Positions 25,501-33,883 of a DNA stretch of 64,000 bases are shown piece after piece. The translations under genes were made by a program, and so were the position numbers. Numbering within the stretch: position 1 is the first letter of the stretch; every line of letters begins with the position of its first letter. Location: NCBI GenBank assembly GCA_910589035.1, contig CAJUSI010000005.1, positions 3,898 through 67,897 on the forward strand, written 5' to 3'. The notes beneath the pieces were generated by a model. That model saw nothing but the letters and a program-made list of their open reading frames with translations, ran no database searches and was not told the origin of the DNA. The DNA is from an uncultured Acetatifactor sp. GTDB taxonomy: Bacteria > Bacillota > Clostridia > Lachnospirales > Lachnospiraceae.

Positions 25501-25889
25501 AGCGGGTGGGCATTGTGGTGGTTCTGGAGGACACGAAAAAGGCGATTCAGAAGCTGCTTCTGGGAACCCCGGAGCTGCACGGAGACTTTACTGCCCGGGT
25601 GAATCTGGAGGCTTTGAGCAATGATACCCTGGTGTCCTTCGGCAGGAGATATGCAAGAGAGAAGGAACATTCCATCGACGATCTGGGAATACTGGCGCTG
25701 CATACCAGGATTGAGGAGAACCAGACCATCGATCATGTGGTGACCGTGATCGAAGTGAAACAGATGGTGGATGAAGCGATTCGTCATGCCGGCAGGAAGA
25801 CGCTGGGGCATTTCATCGATATACTTCTGGCAAGGCGGTATGACGATGAGGATATGATCATTCTGACAGAAAAAGACTTTGTTGCGTGA
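22515..25889 (+). CDS. TPR protein with long repetitive linker and degenerate AAA-like C-terminal domain
   Basis: A 1124-residue protein starting at TTG with GGGAG upstream. Residues about 1-215 are helical TPR-like repeats (CTISDLYKINRRYEDAKNML, GDYVQALKFYKEF). Residues about 220-880 are low complexity: a glycine/proline-rich stretch of 13-residue repeats, a Glu/Ala stretch, and acidic Tyr/Gly repeats of 40 residues. The C-terminal 240 residues look like an AAA ATPase related to the SpoVK/CbxX type, but the P-loop position reads VTGEEGMDTMTLAKNI, without the GKT/S, so ATP binding is doubtful. Clostridia have such proteins but their function is not known. It ends 13 bp before glgB. Confidence 0.8.
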   Translation: MDKYEYKVKSEEIKALIEEKDFAQAAEIADTIDWRRVKSVMMLCTISDLYKINRRYEDAKNMLLLAYDRRQGGRTICYSLCELCIKTGDYVQALKFYKEFTQVAPRDPGRYILQYKLYEAQDVQLEERIGVLEELKKRDYREKWAYELAYLYHRVGLATRCVEECDELVLWFGEGKYVVKALELKMLHHPLTSAQQEIYDRRFEKPEENAAPAEEYSQEEYYEAPAAEEGEYVIPGNEEGGEEGFREEDVPERTKEFEIQVKTVDVGQYNTINLQEELAAGLQEVLGADGSEGAEPGAVPDQRAGRTARGAASGGYGEQAGRGAGSNRYAEQAGPGAGPNGYAEQARPGAGSNGYVEQAGPGAGSNGYVEQAGPGAVSDGYGERTGPGAGSKGYSEQTGPGAVSNGYTGRPAPGAVSGGYAQQAESWDADVREEIERTEVFFGETGEIADISAVTGNEAEAARNPVPEEAGAGQEVQNPSQESSLSDGVTEEEQTAGGTENAAGTENTAGHESAGGQSLRESTAQLPRELADVLLLEPSGQISMVLPEKTVVEKQITGQMKIEDILAEWERMKKENKEKYREEIRKYVLRETGPMFTEFEAAVRDGLLEKLESGVPVEEDVSFAAAEQEKEAAAEGEQETAGGGATVLPAEDTAYEEAVYAEAGGEQAGAAFEDAAYGGETEEPADGMNYGEPEYAGAGAMEEAEAGVEYGEAEYAEGLEDAEFYGDPGYAEAGTMEEAEAGAEYGEAEYAEGLEDAEVYGDPGYAGAGTMEEAEADGAYGEPEYAEESEDSETYEDPAYMEALEGIEEDEAYEEPGYDGTGEEPEETADYEAAGDDRKTEGSGKQKNPKKTAKGEAAYIEEPQNGSQIERDKARVRGLTREEKELFAPFIQSRHFGEQLVKAIDSISMAAYTGNVIVTGEEGMDTMTLAKNIIREVSFTDRNFSGKVARITGKGLNGRDIEKTLEQQKNGALIIQKASGMSRETAAGLHRALQQERVGIVVVLEDTKKAIQKLLLGTPELHGDFTARVNLEALSNDTLVSFGRRYAREKEHSIDDLGILALHTRIEENQTIDHVVTVIEVKQMVDEAIRHAGRKTLGHFIDILLARRYDDEDMIILTEKDFVA
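23440..23790 (+). repeat. 39-bp coding minisatellite in the TPR protein gene
   Basis: About nine in-frame copies of a 39-bp unit encoding a 13-residue motif close to GYVEQAGPGAGSN. Adjacent copies near 23570-23640 are almost identical, suggesting recent expansion. Confidence 0.9.
24590..24915 (+). repeat. 120-bp coding repeat in the TPR protein gene
   Basis: Nearly three in-frame copies of a 120-bp unit. Each codes for a 40-residue acidic segment containing TMEEAEAG, YGEAEYAEGLED and YGDPGYA. Confidence 0.88.
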
Positions 25890-25902
25890 GGAGGTATGTG
25901 AA

Positions 25903-27810
25903 GTGGAAAAGGTGTTTATTTCGGAGGCTGATCAGTATCTTTTTTCCCAGGCGACCCATTATGATATTTATAAAAAGCTGGGCGCCCATATGTCCGTTGA
26001 GGGGAAGGAAAAGGGAGTCTATTTCGGCGTGTGGGCGCCGAATGCCAGACAGGTACATGTGACGGGAAGCTTTAACGGATGGAGCGAGGAAGCCCATCCC
26101 ATGGAGAAGCTGGGACCGGTGGGAATCTGGGGAGTATTTATTCCGGGAATCAAAGAGGGCGAGATGTATAAATTCCTGATCACCGCCCAGGACGGCAGAA
26201 AGCTTTACAAAGCGGATCCCTTTGCCAACCATGCGGAATACAGGCCGGGCACCGCATCCGTGGTCGCCGATTTAAGCGGATTTGAATGGACGGATGATAA
26301 GTGGATGGGGGAGCGGGACAAAAAAGATGTCTATAAGCAGCCCATGGCTGTGTACGAGTGCCATATCGGTTCTTTCATGAAGCATCCGGACGGCGCGGAG
26401 GGCTTTTACAATTACCGGGAATTTGCGGACAGGATTGCGGAATATCTGAAGGAGATGAAATATACCCATGTGGAACTGATGGGAATTCTGGAGCATCCCT
26501 TTGACGGCTCCTGGGGATATCAGGTGACGGGCTATTATGCGCCCACGGCCCGTTACGGGGAGCCGAAGGACTTCATGTATCTGGTGAATAAGCTGCACGG
26601 AATGGGCGTGGGCGTCATCCTGGACTGGGTTCCGGCTCATTTTGCCACGGATGCCCATGGCCTTGCGGAGTTTGACGGACAGTGCATCTTTGAGGATCCG
26701 GATCCCCGCCGGGGCTCTCATCCCGACTGGGGGACCAAGATATTTAACTACGGAAAGCCGGAGGTGAAGAATTTCCTGATTGCCAATGTGCTGTTCTGGC
26801 TGAGGGAGTTCCATGTGGACGGTATCCGCGTGGATGCGGTGGCTTCCATGCTGTATCTGGATTACGGGAAAAAGGATGGACAGTGGCTGCCCAATAAATA
26901 CGGCGGGAATGAGAATCTGGAGGCAATCGAATTTTTCAAGCATTTGAATTCCGTGGTCAGGGGGACCTATCCCGGGTTTATTACCGTGGCGGAGGAGTCC
27001 ACGGCATGGCCCCATGTGACGGGGGAGATCGGGAAGGACAACCTGGGCTTTACCTTCAAATGGAATATGGGCTGGATGCATGATTTCTGTGAGTACATGA
27101 AGCTGGATCCCCTGTACAGGAAGGGCAATCACAGCGCCATGACCTTCGCCATGAGCTATAATCACGCGGAGAAGTATATCCTTCCGCTGTCCCATGACGA
27201 GGTGGTGCATCTGAAATGCTCCATGGTAAACAAGATGCCCGGATATAAGGTGGACAAATATGCCAATCTGCGCGTGGGGTATACCTATATGTTCGGCCAC
27301 TGCGGCAAGAAGCTGCTGTTTATGGGGCAGGAATTCGGTCAGGAGAGGGAATGGAGCGAGGAGAGGGAGCTGGATTGGTTCCTTCTGAAGGAAAAAGAGA
27401 ATGCGGGAATGCAGGCCTGGGTCGGGGAGCTTTTGAAGCTGTACCGGAAGTACCCGGCGTTCTATGAGATAGATGACGACTGGGCGGGATTTGAATGGAT
27501 GAACGCCAACGACGGGGAGAACAGCGTATATTCCTTTGTGAGAAGGTCATCCAAAAAGACAAACAGCTTACTGTTCGTGCTGAATATGACTCCCGTAAAG
27601 AGGGAGGGCTACAGAGTGCCGGTGCCCGCGGTATCCGCCAGGAAAAAGTACAGGCTTCTGTTGAACAGCGATGAGGAACGCTTCGGAGGCTGGGGGAACG
27701 AGACCGCGAAGCTGGCCGCGGCGGAGGAGATTTTCTGCAATGGGCATGAGTATTCCATCTCCGTGGATCTGCCGCCCTACGGCGCGCTGGTGTATCTGTT
27801 CCAAGGGTAA
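25903..27810 (+). CDS. glgB: 1,4-alpha-glucan branching enzyme GlgB
   Basis: A 635-residue glycoside hydrolase family 13 branching enzyme, cytosolic, making alpha-1,6 branches in glycogen. An N-terminal CBM48 domain (GVWAPNARQVHVTGSFNGW) precedes the barrel. Catalytic blocks are VGVILDWVPAHF, DGIRVDAVASMLYLDY (nucleophile Asp), FITVAEEST (acid-base Glu) and LPLSHDEVVH (third acid). The C-terminal beta domain is complete. The GTG start has GAGGAGGT seven bases upstream; an upstream in-frame TTG overlaps the preceding gene. It sits between a TPR protein and flagellar genes with no other glycogen gene nearby. Confidence 0.96.
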   Translation: MEKVFISEADQYLFSQATHYDIYKKLGAHMSVEGKEKGVYFGVWAPNARQVHVTGSFNGWSEEAHPMEKLGPVGIWGVFIPGIKEGEMYKFLITAQDGRKLYKADPFANHAEYRPGTASVVADLSGFEWTDDKWMGERDKKDVYKQPMAVYECHIGSFMKHPDGAEGFYNYREFADRIAEYLKEMKYTHVELMGILEHPFDGSWGYQVTGYYAPTARYGEPKDFMYLVNKLHGMGVGVILDWVPAHFATDAHGLAEFDGQCIFEDPDPRRGSHPDWGTKIFNYGKPEVKNFLIANVLFWLREFHVDGIRVDAVASMLYLDYGKKDGQWLPNKYGGNENLEAIEFFKHLNSVVRGTYPGFITVAEESTAWPHVTGEIGKDNLGFTFKWNMGWMHDFCEYMKLDPLYRKGNHSAMTFAMSYNHAEKYILPLSHDEVVHLKCSMVNKMPGYKVDKYANLRVGYTYMFGHCGKKLLFMGQEFGQEREWSEERELDWFLLKEKENAGMQAWVGELLKLYRKYPAFYEIDDDWAGFEWMNANDGENSVYSFVRRSSKKTNSLLFVLNMTPVKREGYRVPVPAVSARKKYRLLLNSDEERFGGWGNETAKLAAAEEIFCNGHEYSISVDLPPYGALVYLFQG

Positions 27811-27835
27811 AGGTTTTTCTTCTTTTTACCGAAAT

Positions 27836-27873
27836 AAAAGGTGTAGGCCTGAGAGCGGGCCTGCGCCTTTTCT
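27836..27873 (+). terminator. rho-independent terminator after glgB
   Basis: AAAAGGTGTAGGCC pairs with GGCCTGCGCCTTTT, two wobbles, short T tail. It also gives A-rich/T-rich flanks on both strands. Confidence 0.8.
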
Positions 27874-27997
27874 GCATGGTCGGAAAGAATTTCGATAGCG
27901 CGTGGGACAGAATTTTCTGCGGAAGGAAGGCGGAATTGCAAAAAGGAATCCGGCTTGCAGCAAAGTGGCTGACTATGAGGATATAGGAGAAGAGAAT

Positions 27998-30900
27998 TTG
28001 AAAATAACATTTGCGGAACAGACAGTCAGGGAATCGGAAAGATATCATATGGAGAGGAGCCGGTCCTCCCAGGCAAATGAGCCGGCGGCCGCGGCGCAGA
28101 ATGCCGCCGCGTTTTTCGGCGCACCGGGAGGAATGACCGACATGCCCGGTATGAGCGGCGAGAAGAAGAGTCTGATCGAGCTGCAGCAGGAGGCGTCCTA
28201 TGTGGATGTGGGCGTGCAGAGAGATTATATGACAGTTATGTCACATACCATGTCCGAGGAGGACTATGCGAAGCTGCAGGAGGAGGGCTTTGACTTCGGC
28301 GGCATGGAGCCCGAAGAGGCGGTGACCATCGTGGATAAGATCAAGGCGGAGCTGGCCCGGGCAGGGAAGGATATCCAGGGCTACACGGACGATGTGGACA
28401 TGGAGGTGCTGGCGGCGGCATTGGGCAGCCAGGGGCTTGCACAGGCCGTGGCGGACAGCTTCCGGGAGGCGGATCTGCCCCTGACCCGGGAGAACCTGTC
28501 GGCGCTGTCCGGGGCATGGGCCATGAGCAGCGGCCTCCAGCCCATGGAGGACGGCTCCTGCCGTTATCTGATCGACAATGAGATGGAGGCGGAGATCTGG
28601 AATCTCTACCTGGCCCAGAGCAGCGGGGCAGGCAGGGGCAGCGGCGCCCCCAGGTTCTACCAGGAGGATGTGAAGGGGTATTATACCCGGAGCGCGGGAG
28701 CGGAACCGGCGGAAGAGCTGCAGGGCCAGATAGACAGGATCATTGAGCAGTCCGGCAGGGAAGTGAATGAGGAGAACCGGGAGGCGGCGTCCTGGCTTTT
28801 GGAGAAAGGACTGCCGCTGACCCCGGAGAACCTGGAGCGCCTGGAGGAGCTGCGGAATATAGAGCTGCCCGTGACAGAGGAGCTATTTGCAAAAGCTGCA
28901 GCTGCGGCGGTGTCGGAGGGGAAAAGTCCCGTCCATGCTTCCCTGACGGGGAAAGCGGAGAATTTATATGAAAAGGCAGCCGCCCTTTCGGAATACTATC
29001 ACGGCAATGAAATCTGGGAAGCAAGCGCAGGGAATCTTGCAGCCAGGAGACAGCTGGAGGAAATCCGGCTGCGCATGACGGCGGAGGTCAATCTCAGACT
29101 GCTGAAAAGCGGATTTTCCATTGATTCCGCGCCCATGGAGGAGCTGATCGAGGCGCTGCGCCGGGCGGAGGAACAGCTGGCCGGGCAGTATTTCCCGGGG
29201 GACGAAGCGGCCGTGGAAAAATATCAGAGCTACCATCTGGCACAGACCGTGACGGAGCAGCTGCCCGGACTGCCGGCCGATGTACTGGGAATGTTTGCGG
29301 AAGGCCAGGGGAGCGCGTCCCTGGAGACGGTCTACCGGGAGGGCAGGCAGAAGCAGGAGGGCTACGAAAAGGCCCGGGAAAGCTATGAGAAGCTGATGAC
29401 CGCGCCCAGGAGCGACCTGGGAGACAATATCAGGAAGGCTTTCCGCAATGTGGACGATATTCTGAAGGATCTGGGACTGGAGCTTACGGAGGAGAACCGC
29501 AGGGCCGTACGGATTCTGGGTTACAACCGGATGGAGGTCACCGTCTCCAATCTGGAGGCCGTAAGGGATGCGGACAGACAGGTGCAGAATGTGATTGACA
29601 GGCTGACTCCCGCGGCCACTCTGAAGATGATCAGGGACGGCTTTAACCCCCTGGAGAAGAGCTTTGGAGAGCTGGAGCAGTACTTTGAGTCGCTTCCCGG
29701 GGAATATAAAGAGGAGGCCGAGAGCTACAGCCGTTTTCTCTACAATCTGGAACGGAATGACCGGATTTCACAGGAGGAGAGGGAGAGCTATATCGGAATA
29801 TACCGCCTGGTGCATCAGATCGAAAAGCGGGAGGATGCGGCGGTGGGCGCGCTGGTGAACAGCGGCGCGGAGATTCATTTTGCCAATCTCCTGTCCGCCG
29901 TGAAGAGCGCCAGGGCGAAGGGAATGGATGTGCGCCTGGCGGAGGAGACCCAGGGAATCGCCGTGACGGTCCGCATAAGGGAGAATCTGAGGGAAAGGAT
30001 TTCCAGCGGATTCACCGGAAATGCGGAGGGCGTGAATCCGTCCCCGGAAACCGGACTGACGCCGGAGGGAGCAGGCCTGTCTGGGGGAGGCATTCCGGCA
30101 TCGGATGGGATGGCTTTGTCTCCGGAGGCTGTCCTGGAGGCGGCGGAGGAGGTTCTGGCACAGGTTTCCCCGGATGCGGGAGCGGAAAGGGAGTATGACA
30201 GGATGCAGCTGGAGTCCCTGCGCCGGGCGGTCAGCCAGGCGGATCAGGAGAGCTACGCCCTGCTGCAGAGAGGAGAACTGCCTGCCAACGCCGATCATCT
30301 GATGGCGGCCCAGGCGCTGGAACGGGGAGTGGATAACCTGTTTGGACCGGCAGGAAGACGTAAGGGGAACGACGGCAGGCAGGGGGAAGGCCCCGGAGAA
30401 AATGTCAATGGGGATACTGCTTCTGCGAATACTGCTTTTGCGGAGCCCTCCGGGGAAGGCGTCAGGCTCTGGGAGCGGCTGGACGAGGGGGAGGATTTCC
30501 GGGAGGCATACAGGCGGATTACGCAGGAATCCCTTGAGACGGTGCAGGAGGAAACCTTTGCACAGGCGGATACAAATGTGGATGTGCGGAGCCTGCAGCT
30601 TGTCCACAAGCAGCTTACGGTGGCGGCGGCCCTTGCAGAGAAGGAGGAATATTTCCTGCCCATGTATGTTGGGGACCGGCTTGGCAGAGTGCACCTGACA
30701 CTGAACCGGGAGGGAAACGAAAAGGGAAGCGTGGTCATCGGCGTGTCGCTCTCGGAAGAAGAGCATATACAGGCCAGGCTCTACGTGGAAAACAAAACCT
30801 TGCGAGGCACAGTTTTGGGAGAGGGAAAAGTTGAGGTAATGAAATTGCGGCAGATAGCCGATAACTTTAGAAAGGAAGCGGAAGGCAGCTGGACGGTGGG

Positions 30901-31027
30901 TGAGCTTGTAACGGCGGCTGCCGGGAAAAAGCAGCCGGAAAGCCCGGGGACGGGGGAACATGCCCGGACGGAAAACGCAGAGCTTTACCGCGTCGCAAAG
31001 GTATTTTTACAATCATTAGTCCAATAA
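27998..31027 (+). CDS. large DUF6240-type protein of the flagellin locus
   Basis: About 1009 residues from the TTG with AGGAGA upstream; a GTG at 27902 would add 32 unlikely residues. No signal peptide or membrane helix. Strongly helical and acidic, with recurring segments of the form LPLTxENLxxLxxL (for example DLPLTRENLSALSG, GLPLTPENLERLEEL, LELTEENRRAVRIL), suggesting duplicated helical modules. Residues from about 890 contain VHKQLTVAAALAEKEEYFLPMYVGDRLGRVHLTL. It matches by layout the DUF6240 proteins that accompany flagellins in Lachnospiraceae; they may assist flagellar assembly, but function is not established. The flagellin gene begins 13 bp after its stop, so the two are probably co-transcribed. 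Confidence 0.75.
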   Translation: MKITFAEQTVRESERYHMERSRSSQANEPAAAAQNAAAFFGAPGGMTDMPGMSGEKKSLIELQQEASYVDVGVQRDYMTVMSHTMSEEDYAKLQEEGFDFGGMEPEEAVTIVDKIKAELARAGKDIQGYTDDVDMEVLAAALGSQGLAQAVADSFREADLPLTRENLSALSGAWAMSSGLQPMEDGSCRYLIDNEMEAEIWNLYLAQSSGAGRGSGAPRFYQEDVKGYYTRSAGAEPAEELQGQIDRIIEQSGREVNEENREAASWLLEKGLPLTPENLERLEELRNIELPVTEELFAKAAAAAVSEGKSPVHASLTGKAENLYEKAAALSEYYHGNEIWEASAGNLAARRQLEEIRLRMTAEVNLRLLKSGFSIDSAPMEELIEALRRAEEQLAGQYFPGDEAAVEKYQSYHLAQTVTEQLPGLPADVLGMFAEGQGSASLETVYREGRQKQEGYEKARESYEKLMTAPRSDLGDNIRKAFRNVDDILKDLGLELTEENRRAVRILGYNRMEVTVSNLEAVRDADRQVQNVIDRLTPAATLKMIRDGFNPLEKSFGELEQYFESLPGEYKEEAESYSRFLYNLERNDRISQEERESYIGIYRLVHQIEKREDAAVGALVNSGAEIHFANLLSAVKSARAKGMDVRLAEETQGIAVTVRIRENLRERISSGFTGNAEGVNPSPETGLTPEGAGLSGGGIPASDGMALSPEAVLEAAEEVLAQVSPDAGAEREYDRMQLESLRRAVSQADQESYALLQRGELPANADHLMAAQALERGVDNLFGPAGRRKGNDGRQGEGPGENVNGDTASANTAFAEPSGEGVRLWERLDEGEDFREAYRRITQESLETVQEETFAQADTNVDVRSLQLVHKQLTVAAALAEKEEYFLPMYVGDRLGRVHLTLNREGNEKGSVVIGVSLSEEEHIQARLYVENKTLRGTVLGEGKVEVMKLRQIADNFRKEAEGSWTVGELVTAAAGKKQPESPGTGEHARTENAELYRVAKVFLQSLVQ

Positions 31028-31040
31028 GGAGAACGGGAAT

Positions 31041-32411
31041 ATGAGAATTAACTACAATGTATCGGCAATGCTGACGAACAACAATCTTGCAAATAATGAT
31101 AATCTGCTGGCCAAATCCCTGCAGAGGCTTTCTTCCGGTCTGAAAATCAATGCGGCGAAGGACAACCCGGCGGGGCTGGCCATGGCAAAGAGGATGAATT
31201 CCCAGCTGGAAAGCCTGGCTGTGGCGACACAGAGCGCCGGAGACGGCGTCTCTGTCATCGAGACGGCCGACGGGGCGCTGGCCGAGATCAGCGACATGCT
31301 TCAGCGCATGAACGAGCTTGCCATCAAGGCAGCCAACGGGATAGAATCCGAGAACGACAGACAGATCATACAGGACGAGGTCAAGCAGCTGACCCAGGAG
31401 ATCGAAAGGGTTGCCGAGACCACGGAGTTCAACGGGCAGAAGCTCTTAAACGGGGAATTCTCTCTGAAAGGATATGTGAGTGGTACGCCCACTAACGGCG
31501 TGAAGCTGAGTTCCTATTCCAAGGATGTTACGGCAAAGATTTACGCCATAAGCGGTATGGTCGTTAAGGAAAATCCGACTCCCCGTTATACGATAACGGT
31601 GGATCAGGACGAACTGGAGAAGAACGGTTTCCCTCCTGGGTGTACTGCCAGCATAAACAATAATCTGGTGACGATAAAGGATGCGGCCGGAGCCGAGGTA
31701 AGAACCATGAGCCTGGTGGAGGCAGAAAAGCTAAGCGGTTTGACGATAAAGGAGAATCTGGTTCCCCGATATATGGTAACGGTGGATCCGGCGGATTTGG
31801 AGAAGGGCGGCTTCCCCAAGGGGTGCACCGCAAGTATGAAGGATAATCTGGTGACGATCAAGGGGACAAACGGATTTGAGATGACCCTGGATTTGACAGA
31901 TGCCATGAAAAAGCAGGGATTCCCGGATCCGAATGATACGCTTACTCTTCCGGACTTTAACGTAGATATCAAGGGCTTCGGCAGCATGGTTCTTCAGGTG
32001 GGGGCCAACGAGGGGCAGGTGCTTGAAGTGGAAATTCCGAAGATTTCCTTAAGCGAAATGGGACTTAACAATTACTTTGTAAAGGACGAAAACGGCAAGG
32101 AGATCTGGACCCTGAACGTGACCACGCAGGACAGCGCCAGGGAAGGAATAGACCGCATTTCCGGAGCGGTAGGCTTTATCTCCGGAATCCGCGGCCAGCT
32201 GGGGGCTTACCAGAACAGACTGGAATCCACTATCAACAGTCTGAATGTCACCACGGAGAACATGACAGCTGCCTACTCCCGTATTATGGACGTGGATATG
32301 GCGGAGGAAATGACCAATTATACCACTTATCAGGTAATGACCCAGGCTGCCACCTCCATGCTGGCCCAGGCCAACGAAAGGCCTTCCCAGGTGCTGCAGC
32401 TGCTGCAGTAA
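31041..32411 (+). CDS. flagellin
   Basis: A 456-residue filament protein. The N-terminal D0/D1 region MRINYNVSAMLTNNNLANND, SLQRLSSGLKINAAKDNPAG and the C-terminal RIMDVDMAEEMTNYTTYQVM, ending SQVLQLLQ, are typical. Between residues about 150 and 350 lies a variable domain holding a duplicated module: PRYTITVDQDELEKNGFPPG and PRYMVTVDPADLEKGGFPKG occur about 60 residues apart, each followed by CTAS and NLVTIK. Exported through the flagellar apparatus, no signal peptide. AAGGAGAA precedes the ATG. The next gene encodes a FliS-like chaperone. Confidence 0.96.
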   Translation: MRINYNVSAMLTNNNLANNDNLLAKSLQRLSSGLKINAAKDNPAGLAMAKRMNSQLESLAVATQSAGDGVSVIETADGALAEISDMLQRMNELAIKAANGIESENDRQIIQDEVKQLTQEIERVAETTEFNGQKLLNGEFSLKGYVSGTPTNGVKLSSYSKDVTAKIYAISGMVVKENPTPRYTITVDQDELEKNGFPPGCTASINNNLVTIKDAAGAEVRTMSLVEAEKLSGLTIKENLVPRYMVTVDPADLEKGGFPKGCTASMKDNLVTIKGTNGFEMTLDLTDAMKKQGFPDPNDTLTLPDFNVDIKGFGSMVLQVGANEGQVLEVEIPKISLSEMGLNNYFVKDENGKEIWTLNVTTQDSAREGIDRISGAVGFISGIRGQLGAYQNRLESTINSLNVTTENMTAAYSRIMDVDMAEEMTNYTTYQVMTQAATSMLAQANERPSQVLQLLQ

Positions 32412-32517
32412 TTTCCCTGCGCCGGATTGCAGGCCAAAAGCCCTGATCTGCTCAGACTTATGGCCTGACGGTGCAGTTGGCTGCATGGGAGTTTTGGAAG
32501 GAAAACGGAAGGATAGT

Positions 32518-32994
32518 ATGAAAAAAGAGGTCAAACAACAATTTACACGGAGAATCACCCAGGCCAATTCCACGGAGCTTGTGGTCATCCTGTACGAAAT
32601 GCTGCTGTGCTATCTGGAGGACGGGGAAAAGGCAATAGAGCATGGGGAAGCGGAGCTTCTCCGTGGGGCGGCCAGAAACGCCAGGGGCTGTCTGAACGAA
32701 CTGATGAATTCTCTGAATCTGAATTATGAACCGGCCCCGGCCCTGCAGCGGCTCTACATGTTCTGCTTCAGGCGTCTGGCCCGGGCGGAACAGCGCATGG
32801 ATTGCTCGCCCATAGACGAGATCAGGCGGGTGATAAAGCCGCTGCGGGACGCGTATGAGAAGTTAGCCGCGGCGAACAACGCCGGTCCGGTGATGCGCAA
32901 TTCTCAGACGGTGTACGCCGGATTGACCTATGGAAAGAATACCTTAACCGAAAACATGGCTGACCAGGGCACGAACCGGGGAATACTTGCGTAA
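32518..32994 (+). CDS. FliS-like flagellin chaperone
   Basis: A 158-residue helical protein. The N-terminus FTRRITQANSTELVVILYEM with EDGEKAIEHGEAELLRGAARNARGCLNEL resembles FliS, which caps the flagellin C-terminus in the cytoplasm before export. It is longer than usual and has an unstructured tail (residues about 125-158). The ATG has AAGGA five bases upstream. It lies just after the flagellin gene, which fits the role. Its last 51 bp overlap the end of a convergent gene. Confidence 0.8.
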   Translation: MKKEVKQQFTRRITQANSTELVVILYEMLLCYLEDGEKAIEHGEAELLRGAARNARGCLNELMNSLNLNYEPAPALQRLYMFCFRRLARAEQRMDCSPIDEIRRVIKPLRDAYEKLAAANNAGPVMRNSQTVYAGLTYGKNTLTENMADQGTNRGILA

Positions 32995-33237
32995 AGCTTC
33001 CTCCGGCAGGGGTTCTGCAGCTGCAAGATCGGTCAGGTGCTTATATCTTTTCTGGAGAGAATTGATTTCATAAATATAGCTGTCTATCAGATCCACATCC
33101 AGAGCATTATCAAAGCCCGCATAGGCGTCATCCAGCGCCTGGCGGGTTTTTTCGATACAGTCCCTCAGCGTTACAGGCGAATAATCTTCTTCCGTCATAG
33201 AGTTGATTTCGTTTCTCTGCTTGAAATACATTTTCAT
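32944..33237 (-). CDS. YaaL/DUF2508-like small protein
   Basis: A 97-residue helical protein (MKMYFKQRNEINSMTEEDYS..., with TRQALDDAYAGFDNALDVDLIDSYIYEINSLQKRYKHL) resembling DUF2508/YaaL, which in Bacillus lies next to bofA. Here bofA follows divergently 214 bp away, which supports the assignment. The ATG chosen has AAGGA nine bases upstream; an ATG three codons earlier abuts the site. Its 3' end overlaps the convergent FliS-like gene by 51 bp. Function of the family is unknown. Confidence 0.72.
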   Translation of the reverse strand: MKMYFKQRNEINSMTEEDYSPVTLRDCIEKTRQALDDAYAGFDNALDVDLIDSYIYEINSLQKRYKHLTDLAAAEPLPEEALRKYSPVRALVSHVFG

Positions 33238-33450
33238 GGCGGCCATTCCTTTCCGGATTTATGGGCACAGGGTTCGCTGTGAAAAAGGCGAGCCACAGAT
33301 TCCTGTTAAAAGTATAGCCCTGATTTGGCGAAATATTCCATTTCTGGAAAAATACTGTAAAGGAATATTTTCGGACAAAGGACATATTTATAGAATAAGA
33401 AAGCCGGCCAGGAATGCGGGAGACCGGCGCTGCGTATGGGGAGTCTGTGA

Positions 33451-33645
33451 ATGGAGCGGATTTTAAATTTTCTACTGAGAGGTATTCTGGGAACCATAGC
33501 CATATATTTTATCAATGGGGCACTGGCCAAAATGGGGATTTCCCTTGGGATAGGCATTAATGCGGCTACTGTTTTGACATCCGGAATCCTTGGATTTCCT
33601 GGGGTTCTCGGACTTTACGCAATAGGGATTTATAAAATTTTGTAG
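33451..33645 (+). CDS. bofA: pro-sigma-K processing inhibitor BofA family protein
   Basis: A 64-residue membrane protein with two hydrophobic segments: LLRGILGTIAIYFINGAL and AATVLTSGILGFPGVLGLYAIGI. The motif NAATVLTSGILGFPGVLGLYAIGIY is the core of BofA, which holds the SpoIVFB protease inactive in the outer forespore membrane in Bacillus and delays sigma-K activation. In Lachnospiraceae it is commonly retained even though the full checkpoint may differ. GGGGAG lies seven bases before the ATG. Its presence suggests a sporulating ancestry. Confidence 0.9.
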   Translation: MERILNFLLRGILGTIAIYFINGALAKMGISLGIGINAATVLTSGILGFPGVLGLYAIGIYKIL

Positions 33646-33681
33646 ATTTTTTACAAAAAAAGATTATTTTTGATTTCCCTC

Positions 33682-33710
33682 TTGAAATTGCGGGAGGGAT
33701 TGGCTATAAT
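33682..33710 (+). promoter_or_regulatory. sigma-A promoter of the Tad pilus operon
   Basis: TTGAAA and a perfect TATAAT with a 17-base spacer. It gives a leader of about 165 bases before the first Tad gene, containing a triple 19-bp repeat. Confidence 0.8.
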
Positions 33711-33807
33711 GCATTTACAACGAGTCAGGCAGTTCAATGCAATTCGGTGATTCGTATCGTTCATGAGGCATGCTTCGCCTCGAAGTTCAGACAGGATGAT
33801 AATTTTA

Positions 33808-33864
33808 TTTGGATGTTTTGTCCGAATTTGGATGCTCCATCTAAATCTGGATGTTCCGTCCAAA
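33808..33864 (+). repeat. three 19-bp direct repeats in the Tad operon leader
   Basis: Three contiguous 19-bp units begin TTTGGATG, TTTGGATG and TCTGGATG and end TCCGAA, TCTAAA and TCCAAA. Each is also an imperfect inverted repeat, GGA facing TCC in the outer units. They lie between the promoter and the ribosome site. Confidence 0.85.
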
Positions 33865-33883
33865 GCGGGAAGGAGATGATTGA

